Assembly: GCA_020630835.1 (NCBI GenBank)
Contig: JAHDIL010000030.1
Span: forward strand, 1 to 10,627
DNA: 10,627 nucleotides
Origin: Verrucomicrobiota bacterium
Lineage (GTDB): Bacteria; Verrucomicrobiota; Verrucomicrobiia; Verrucomicrobiales; DEV007
Reading direction: 5' to 3'
Position numbers and translations under genes: made by a program. The notes beneath the pieces are model-generated. The model was not told the origin of the DNA. It worked only from the letters and a program-made list of their open reading frames with translations, and did not search any database. Shown in pieces: positions 5,391-10,627 of this stretch; positions within the stretch are counted from its first letter, which is position 1, and each line of letters starts with the position of its first letter.

Positions 5391-5709
5391 ATGTTGCTGC
5401 TCGACCATAATCTGTCTCCGAAACTGATCGGAAGACTCGGAGACGAGTTAGGGGGAATCGATCATGTCGACAATCTCGGAAAGGCTGACGACAGCGATAT
5501 CGATATCTGGGAATACACCAAAACCCACGGATTCACCGGACAAGGACTTTTACGAGCGCAGCACCGTCGTCGGACAACCGCCCAAGGTGATCCGTTTGAC
5601 GTTGGGAAACTGCTCAGTGGCCGATTGCGCTGCCGCGATCCTCGATCGCTCAGGCCATGTGAAAAACTTCTTCCGACACCCATCGAAAGCTTACCTCGTT
5701 CTCCCTTAG
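5391..5709 (+). pseudogene. DUF5615 PIN-like toxin, frameshifted remnant
   Basis: From ATG 5391 the frame reads MLLLDHNLSPKLIGRLGDEL, then DHVDNLGKADDSDIDIWEYT and KTHGFT, the typical first half of a DUF5615 (PIN-like/Mut7-C-like) ribonuclease-type toxin with its first aspartate in 'LDHNLS'. After ACC at 5535-5537 the coding signal moves to the next frame, starting at GAC 5539: DKDFYERSTVVGQPPKVIRL then TLGNCSVADCAAAIL, ending TAG at 5707-5709. Family members read 'GFTIVSKDxDF' here. The missing codons correspond to about 11 bases, enough to break the frame and remove part of the conserved S-K-D motif. The toxin is therefore inactive by sequence. It follows the antitoxin remnant directly, as in intact modules. 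Nothing else in the window looks like a replacement copy. Confidence 0.8.
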
Positions 5710-6118
5710 CTGTTTTATCCTGTTGCCAACTTTGAACCCACTGCTTCCAAGCCCTGCTCTTTGACAGGCCGCGCCGCGTAAAGGCGAGGGAGAATTATTT
5801 TTCGCGCGCCCCCCACACGCAAATACACCTCCTGCCGGTGGAGTTAACCATGGAAGGTGTCGCTGAGGATGACGAGGAAACCGACAAGAATATCGTTTTG
5901 AGGTAGTTTCCAGTATTTTTCGCACTTTTAATTTTAGGCTCTGTTAGGTGTTTTGTGTGGATTTAGGTTTAGTGAAGACATCGAGACCTCGATGTCTGGT
6001 TCTACTCCCGCAGCAAAGCAAGCAGGGGCAGGCTTCTCCCCTAGGCGGGGCAACAATACGTTTGCTGGTTAAATGATGCTGTTGAGGGATTTTTTTGTGT
6101 GTTCCAACTCGCAGCTGT
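5710..6118. other. Intergenic region between TA remnant and DUF1501 gene
   Basis: About 400 bases separate the toxin remnant (+) from the end of the DUF1501 gene (-), so the flanking genes converge. No RNA gene is recognised. A short frame, ATG 5850 to TAG 5906 (18 residues, MEGVAEDDEETDKN...), continues an upstream open stretch from about 5780 and could be the tail of another decayed gene, but it has no family resemblance I can name. A palindrome at 5976-5997 and a G/C-rich block at 6003-6052 may act in transcription termination. A run of seven T at 6091-6097 has no strong hairpin before it. Confidence 0.5.
5976..5997. repeat. 22-nt near-perfect palindrome (possible terminator or operator)
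   Basis: The arms agacatcgag (5976-5985) and ctcgatgtct (5988-5997) are perfect inverted copies with two bases (ac) between. It lies between convergent transcription units, about 120 bases after the DUF1501 stop on the minus strand and 265 bases after the toxin remnant. There is no T-tract on either side, so a classical intrinsic terminator is not proven. A protein-binding site or mobile-element trace is possible. Confidence 0.6.
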
Positions 6119-7552
6119 TCACGCCAGAATATCTTTTACCACATGTCCATGGACATCGGTCAGACGGAAGTCTCGGCCTTGGAAGCGGTAGGTGAGTTTC
6201 TCATGGTCAAAACCTAGGAGGTGGAGGATGGTGGCGTGCAGATCGTGAACGTGAACCTTGCCTTCAGTGACGCCAAAACCGAGTTCGTCTGTCGAGCCGT
6301 GGATGTAACCTTTCTTGATGCCGCCGCCCGCCATCCACATGGTGAAGGCGTCGATGTGGTGGTCACGGCCTACCGTCTTGCGGACTTCTCCCATTGGGGT
6401 GCGTCCGAATTCACCTCCCCAGATAACTAGTGTGTCGTCGAGCAGACCTCGCTCTTTGAGGTCGAGAATAAGGGCTGCGCTCGCTTGGTCGACGTCACGG
6501 CAGACTTTCTCAAAGTCACTGTTGAGGTTCTCTCCTGGACCGCCGTGGCTGTCCCAGTTGGTGTGATAGAGTTGCACAAAGCGAGTGCCGCGTTCGACGA
6601 GGCGGCGCGCTAGAATGCAGTTGTTGGCAAAGGAAGGTTCGCCCGGTTTACAGCCATAGTTTTCAAAGGTCCTCGCGGATTCTTGCGAAAGATCCATTAG
6701 CTCAGGGGCACTGCTCTGCATGCGGTAGGCCATTTCGTAAGAATTGATCCGTGTCATGATTTCGGGATCTGCTGTCTCGTCAAGCCTGGCTTGGTTGAGT
6801 TCACTGACTGTGTTGTAGAAGTTACGCTCTTGTTCGCGTTTGATACCTTTGGGGCTTCTTAGATAGAGGATAGGATCGCCTTTGCCTCGGAAAGGAACCC
6901 CTTGGAAGGAGGTGGGGAGAAATCCACTATTCCAGAGTGTGGAGCCTGCGCGAGGCCCGCGCGGCCCACTCTGCAAGACAACGAAACCAGGGAGGTCTCG
7001 CGAGGCGCTGCCGAGGCCATAGGTCGCCCATGAGCCTAGACTGGGTCGTCCGGGTGCGGGGAAACCGGTATTCATGAAAAGTTTGGCCGGACCGTGGTTA
7101 AACACATCGGTTGTCATTCCCTGCAACCAGGTGACTTCATCGACGATCTTTTGGTGGTGAGGGAAGAGCTCACTGATGGTCATACCACACTGGCCGTAGC
7201 GTCCAAACTTGCGTTCGGATCCGAGTAAGGTTTCGTTGCCCTTAAGAAAAGCAAAGCGCTTGCCCTCCATTAAACTTTTGGGTGGTGTCTTTCCATGGAA
7301 CTCCCGAAGTTTAGGCTTGTCTGAAAAGAGATCTAGCTGGCTGGGAGCTCCCGCCATGAAGAGAAAGATAACATTCTTCGCCTTTGCTGCCTGTGGTGGG
7401 AGACGCAGATCCATCGGATTGGCAGGATCGATCTTCGGAGTGAATCCGGCGTAGGCGTCTTGCTGGAGTATTTTGTTCAAGGCGATGGAGCCAAGACCGA
7501 CTCCGCATTGTTGGAAGAGGTGGCGGCGCGTGGTATCTTTAAGGAGGTTCAT
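6119..7552 (-). CDS. DUF1501-family exported protein (477 aa)
   Basis: The N-terminus TTRRHLFQQCGVGLGSIALN is a Tat-type signal (twin arginine then a modest hydrophobic stretch, residues about 7-35). The mature part follows the DUF1501 plan: NVIFLFMAGAPSQLDLFSDK (60-79), a NHGP..FMNTG..P.GRPSLGSW region, then GGEFGRTP (379-386), GRDHH (395-399), AGGGIKKGYIHGSTDE and HDLHATILHLLG (from 436). DUF1501 proteins belong to the alkaline phosphatase/sulfatase-like fold group, but their reaction is not established. In planctomycetes and verrucomicrobia the gene nearly always follows a PSD1-type gene, as here (59-base gap, same strand), so the two products probably act together in the periplasm. The length is normal and the frame is intact. 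The ATG at 7552 gives the Tat signal at the right position, although no Shine-Dalgarno is seen. Confidence 0.92.
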   Translation of the reverse strand: MNLLKDTTRRHLFQQCGVGLGSIALNKILQQDAYAGFTPKIDPANPMDLRLPPQAAKAKNVIFLFMAGAPSQLDLFSDKPKLREFHGKTPPKSLMEGKRFAFLKGNETLLGSERKFGRYGQCGMTISELFPHHQKIVDEVTWLQGMTTDVFNHGPAKLFMNTGFPAPGRPSLGSWATYGLGSASRDLPGFVVLQSGPRGPRAGSTLWNSGFLPTSFQGVPFRGKGDPILYLRSPKGIKREQERNFYNTVSELNQARLDETADPEIMTRINSYEMAYRMQSSAPELMDLSQESARTFENYGCKPGEPSFANNCILARRLVERGTRFVQLYHTNWDSHGGPGENLNSDFEKVCRDVDQASAALILDLKERGLLDDTLVIWGGEFGRTPMGEVRKTVGRDHHIDAFTMWMAGGGIKKGYIHGSTDELGFGVTEGKVHVHDLHATILHLLGFDHEKLTYRFQGRDFRLTDVHGHVVKDILA

Positions 7553-7611
7553 AAGTTGTATGGGAGCGAAAGGTTAAATTGCTGGAGGATAGGGTTTCTG
7601 TGGGTTGGGTT

Positions 7612-9876
7612 CTATTCGCGGGTGATGAAGTTGTCAGTGTTTAGGAGAGCCCTCGCGAGGTTCACGAGAGTTGCCGCTTGAGCAGGCGCACCCACGGCCT
7701 TTGTCAGTTCGGGCGAGCTGAGGGCTTTGGCGGCGTCCGGCTGAGATTCGTAGTGGCTGAGGGTTTGGCTCACGAATTGAGTGAGAGTATCCCGTTCTCG
7801 CTCTGAGGGAGGGCGGCTGTAGCAGAGCTGGAAGCCGCAATCGATTCTCGCGCTAAGGCTGGGAGCCTCGTTACTCAAGCGGAGCGCCAGCGAACGGGCA
7901 AATTCAACGAATACCGGGTCGTTTGCTAAGTTGAGGGCCTGCAGGGGCGTGTTCGACTTGGCTCGCTTGGTGCAGACGCTGGAGAAGTCCGGAGCGTCGA
8001 ACGTGGTAAAGAGTGGGTAGGGTGCACTGCGAAAGAACTTGGTGTAAATAGCCCTGCGGTAGCGATTGGCTCCGCTTTCTGTGGCCCACTTCTTACCCGC
8101 CTGAGTGAAGGCGTAGACGCCATCTGGCTGAGGTGGATGAACGCTGGGCCCCCCGATGGTCTCGCTCAGAAGGCCACTGGCGCTGAGAGCTGCGTCGCGA
8201 ACGATCTCGGCATCGAAACGGATTCGGTTTTGTCTGGCGAGCATGTGGTTGCGGGCATCGCGATCCTTGAGGTCGGATCGGTGGTGAGAACTTTGACGAT
8301 AGCTTGCGCTAGTGACGATCAGGCGATGCATGGCTTTCATGGACCACTTTTGCGCGATAAACTCCGCGGCGAGCCAATCGAGAAGTTGGGGATGAGAGGG
8401 CAGGGTCCCTTGGATCCCGAAGTCTTCCTCGGTCTCGACGAGACCTCTTCCAAAATAGCGCATCCAGATCCGGTTCATGGTGACGCGGGGGGTGAGAGGG
8501 TTCTCAGGATGAATCAGCCACTTGGCGAGGTCGAGACGGTTGCGTCCTTCTTTAGCAGGAAGAGGGGGGGCAACGCTGGCCAGTCCGCCAGGGTAGAGGG
8601 GGCCGAGCTCCTTGTTAGGGCGAGTGAAGTCGCCACGAGTGAGGAGAAATGTGTCGCGTGGAGTTTTAAGATCTTCCATGATCATAATTTCCGCCTTTGC
8701 CGGCTTGGCAAGATCGCGTTCGTCCTGAGCGGGAGATGAGTTGGATGTCAGGGACGGGTGGCGGTTTTTGAAGACTTCCCCTTCGATTACATTGATCGTT
8801 TTCCCTTTGTTGTTTTTATCCGTGCCTTGATTGAAGAAGGCATACATTTCGAAATACTCTCGATGTTGGATAGGATCGAACTTATGGGTGTGGCATTGGG
8901 CGCAGCCAAGGGTCAGTCCGAGCCAGACGGCACCGGTGGTATTGATGCGATCCATGGCGGCTTCGACTCGGAATTGCTCGGCATCCGTGCCTCCTTCCTG
9001 ATTGATCAGGGTGTTGCGGTGGAAGGCTGTGGCAATGAGTTGGTTCTTGCTTGGATTCTCTAACAGATCTCCTGCAATTTGTTCGATGGTGAACTGATCG
9101 AAAGGCATGTCCTGGTTGTGGGCGTCGATTACCCAGTCGCGGTAGGGCCACATCTGGCGCTCGCTGTCGACAGAGTAACCGTTAGAATCGGCATAGCGCG
9201 CCTGATCTAACCAGTGCCGCCCCCAACGCTCGCCATAGTGAGGATTGGCAAGGAGTCGGTCGACCAGTTTTTCGTAGGCGGTAGGCGTGGAATCTTTGAG
9301 AAAGGCTTCCACCTCCTCTGGCGTAGGGAGTAGGCCGAGAAGATCGACATAGAGGCGTCTGATCAGAACGCTACGCTCTGCTTCGGGGGAAGGGGTAATG
9401 CCCTCTTGCTCCAGTTTCGCTAGGATGAAGGAGTCAATGGGATTTTTTGGCCAATCGGATTGCTTGGTTTGTGGGGCTTCGTTCTTTTCAATGGGAAGAA
9501 AGGCCCAGTGTGGTTCGTATTCCGCGCCTTGTTCGATCCATTTGCGAAGAGTGGCAATGTCTTCAGGGCTGACGACCTTTTTACTCTTGGATGGGGGCAT
9601 GATGTCGTCGTGATCTTCCATGCGGAAAATGATTTCGCTTTCATCAGGTTTGCCCGGGACGATGCCTGCGTATCCACCGAGATCGCGGGTGGCTTCGGCA
9701 AAGGAGTCGAGTCGAAGATCAGCCTCAAGCGTTTCTTCATCTGGGCCATGGCAGTGGTAGCAGTTGTCGCTCAGAATGGAACGGATATCGCGATTAAAGC
9801 GGAGCTTTTCCTCTGCGGGACTGCTGTCATGGGCAAGAAAAAGGAGGGAAAAGAGAATCGAATAGAGGGTTTTCAT
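7612..9876 (-). CDS. PSCyt1-PSCyt2-PSD1 planctomycete-type cytochrome protein
   Basis: From ATG 9876 the protein is 754 residues. Residues 1-21 are a Sec signal (MKTLYSILFSLLFLAHDSSP, then AEE). Residues about 25-120 are a PSCyt1 domain with CYHCH at 39-43, a c-type heme motif. Residues about 145-355 are PSCyt2 (DUF1549): PIDSFILAKLEQEGI, DLLGLLPTPEE, YGERWGRHWLDQARYADSNG, and a second CxxCH (CAQCH, 325-329). Residues about 447-740 are PSD1 (DUF1553): LDLAKWLIHPENPLTPRVTM, NRIWMRYFGRGLVETEEDFG, FDAEIVRDAAL and the TPLQALNLANDP region. The family is periplasmic and found mainly in PVC bacteria; its reaction is unknown, with redox or polysaccharide breakdown often suggested. It is co-directional with the LamG gene upstream and DUF1501 downstream. 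The frame extends upstream to 10020, but that part is repeat-derived and precedes the signal peptide, so I reject it. Confidence 0.92.
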   Translation of the reverse strand: MKTLYSILFSLLFLAHDSSPAEEKLRFNRDIRSILSDNCYHCHGPDEETLEADLRLDSFAEATRDLGGYAGIVPGKPDESEIIFRMEDHDDIMPPSKSKKVVSPEDIATLRKWIEQGAEYEPHWAFLPIEKNEAPQTKQSDWPKNPIDSFILAKLEQEGITPSPEAERSVLIRRLYVDLLGLLPTPEEVEAFLKDSTPTAYEKLVDRLLANPHYGERWGRHWLDQARYADSNGYSVDSERQMWPYRDWVIDAHNQDMPFDQFTIEQIAGDLLENPSKNQLIATAFHRNTLINQEGGTDAEQFRVEAAMDRINTTGAVWLGLTLGCAQCHTHKFDPIQHREYFEMYAFFNQGTDKNNKGKTINVIEGEVFKNRHPSLTSNSSPAQDERDLAKPAKAEIMIMEDLKTPRDTFLLTRGDFTRPNKELGPLYPGGLASVAPPLPAKEGRNRLDLAKWLIHPENPLTPRVTMNRIWMRYFGRGLVETEEDFGIQGTLPSHPQLLDWLAAEFIAQKWSMKAMHRLIVTSASYRQSSHHRSDLKDRDARNHMLARQNRIRFDAEIVRDAALSASGLLSETIGGPSVHPPQPDGVYAFTQAGKKWATESGANRYRRAIYTKFFRSAPYPLFTTFDAPDFSSVCTKRAKSNTPLQALNLANDPVFVEFARSLALRLSNEAPSLSARIDCGFQLCYSRPPSERERDTLTQFVSQTLSHYESQPDAAKALSSPELTKAVGAPAQAATLVNLARALLNTDNFITRE

Positions 9877-9926
9877 TGGACAATATGGTGAGGCGAGAGT
9901 TCTACCTATTTTAGAAAGTCGGGTTA

Positions 9927-9974
9927 GGGGTAGGGGGCTACGGTGCGTGAGGGGTAGGGGGCTACGGTGCGTGA
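9927..9974. repeat. Two perfect 24-bp tandem copies over a stop codon
   Basis: The unit ggggtagggggctacggtgc plus gtga occurs at 9927-9950 and again, without change, at 9951-9974. The second copy contains the TAG stop of the LamG-type gene (9964-9962) and its last three codons. The first copy repeats the same stop in the same frame, because 24 is a multiple of three. It looks like a recent slippage duplication in the gap before the PSD1 gene. Confidence 0.9.
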
Positions 9975-10627
9975 GAGTAAGGAGCGCATTGGCCGGGGTT
10001 CGTGTTTGCCATGGTTTCAAACTGCTCTAAGATCTCGGCGCTGCTGAGAGCTCGTGTATACAGTGCGAATTCGTCGAGGAGGCCTTCAAACTGACGCATG
10101 TCCCTAAGGTGGTCGATGCGTCCCAATACGAGCTGCCAGGATCCTGTGGTTTGAGCGGCGATCTTTTCGACCTTTTGTGCGAGTCGGCCGTTGAGGTAAA
10201 GCTCTATACTCCCACTTCGTTTAACTGTTGCTAGGTGAAGCCACTTAGAGGGGAGGTAGGGCTGGTGGGAAAAGGCATTGCACTCGCCGTCATCCCATCG
10301 GTCAAGAAAGCGCACCGCGTTTGCCTTGTGGATCAAGTGGCTTTTGTGCATGAGCTCGATGACACTTAGGTGGATCGGACGTTCCAAATTCTCATCGGTG
10401 CAGATGGCAGCAACTGTCGCATAGTGAATTCTTGAGGGCTTTACCCAGAGTGACATCGAATATTCTTGATTGATGTTAGAAAGGAGTTCCGAAGATTTGA
10501 GATAGCCTTCGCCTTCAAAGCTCATTGCGCCGTCTCTGGGGTGGACGTCACCGACACGGACTGCGCTATAGTCGCTTCCCATGCGGTTGCGGTATTGTTC
10601 ATCTTCGAAGTCCCAGTAGATCAGTGG
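9962..10627 (-). CDS. LamG/concanavalin-type protein, 5' end outside the window
   Basis: The frame is open to the right edge and starts there as PLIYWDFEDEQYRNRMG, so the N-terminus lies beyond the window; the internal Met at 10582 is not the start. Visible are about 221 residues of a LamG/concanavalin A-like jelly-roll: YWDFED at the beginning, SMSLWVKPSRI, KWLHLATVKRSGSIELYLNG, WQLVLGRIDHLRD, and GLLDEFALYTRALSSAEILE, the standard ending strand and helix of this fold. In PVC genomes, FecR or sigma-factor-linked LamG proteins stand upstream of PSD1-DUF1501 pairs, so this is probably the C-terminal part of such a protein. The fold usually binds polysaccharide, which is inference here. It ends TAG at 9964-9962, inside a tandem duplication, 85 bases before the PSD1 start. 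Confidence 0.85.
   Translation of the reverse strand, partial: PLIYWDFEDEQYRNRMGSDYSAVRVGDVHPRDGAMSFEGEGYLKSSELLSNINQEYSMSLWVKPSRIHYATVAAICTDENLERPIHLSVIELMHKSHLIHKANAVRFLDRWDDGECNAFSHQPYLPSKWLHLATVKRSGSIELYLNGRLAQKVEKIAAQTTGSWQLVLGRIDHLRDMRQFEGLLDEFALYTRALSSAEILEQFETMANTNPGQCAPYSHAP

Noticed and set aside
5740..5850. GC-rich stretch as a tRNA or small RNA
   Set aside because: No cloverleaf arms or T-loop consensus could be assembled from it.
6060..6100. T-run at 6091-6097 as an intrinsic terminator
   Set aside because: No stable hairpin directly precedes it on the plus strand, and it is on the wrong strand for the DUF1501 gene.
8137..8739. 200-codon plus-strand frame
   Set aside because: It is a shadow of the PSD1 gene, whose domains are unmistakable on the other strand.
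9460..9891. 143-codon plus-strand frame
   Set aside because: It lies opposite the signal peptide, heme motif and PSCyt1 domain of the PSD1-type gene.
9877..10020. Upstream extension of the PSD1 frame to an ATG at 10020
   Set aside because: The extension reads through the 24-bp tandem repeat and the end of the LamG gene, and it would place 48 residues before a clear signal peptide starting at 9876.

Overview
The window looks like a chromosomal segment of a Verrucomicrobiota or Planctomycetota bacterium. The main evidence is the right-hand 4.5 kb, a minus-strand run of LamG-type protein, then PSCyt1/PSCyt2/PSD1 protein, then DUF1501 protein. This gene order is characteristic of those phyla. 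No rRNA, tRNA or CRISPR array is visible.

Layout, left to right. Bases 1-327 hold no convincing gene, only a possible decayed frame. Bases 328-1062 (+) encode an unrecognised protein with a signal peptide and a C-terminal membrane anchor. Bases 1083-1200 carry two inverted copies of a short repeat built on 'aaatcttggggacat', and a third copy sits at 5177-5222. Bases 1189-4721 are a compact minus-strand operon. In transcription order it encodes a HAAS-like/LemA membrane fusion, a TPM-domain lipoprotein with a TPR-like tail, a beta-rich reading frame that overlaps the lipoprotein gene and is probably its frameshifted continuation, an unrecognised 140-residue protein, and a DUF3592 membrane protein split by a frameshift. 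A PadR-family regulator is divergently transcribed at 4806-5144 across an 84-bp AT-rich promoter region, and it probably controls the LemA operon. Bases 5220-5709 are a wrecked DUF433-DUF5615 toxin-antitoxin module: the antitoxin has lost its N-terminus exactly at the third repeat copy, the two genes are fused, and the toxin has an 11-nt-type deletion in its conserved core. Bases 5710-6118 are intergenic and hold a near-perfect 22-nt palindrome. Bases 6119-10627 (-) are the LamG/PSD1/DUF1501 operon, with its first gene cut by the window edge.

How the genes fit together. HAAS domains commonly accompany PadR regulators, and LemA proteins commonly neighbour TPM-domain proteins. The centre of the window therefore reads as one PadR-controlled envelope system with poorly known function: an inner-membrane LemA protein, a lipid-anchored TPM protein and accessory small proteins. 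The last two genes of that operon are far more AT-rich than the others although they are translationally coupled to them, which suggests a mosaic origin. The PSD1/DUF1501 operon is a separate exported system typical of the PVC superphylum. Several reading frames are interrupted. Some interruptions are at short homopolymers and could be sequencing errors, but the toxin deletion cannot be explained that way.
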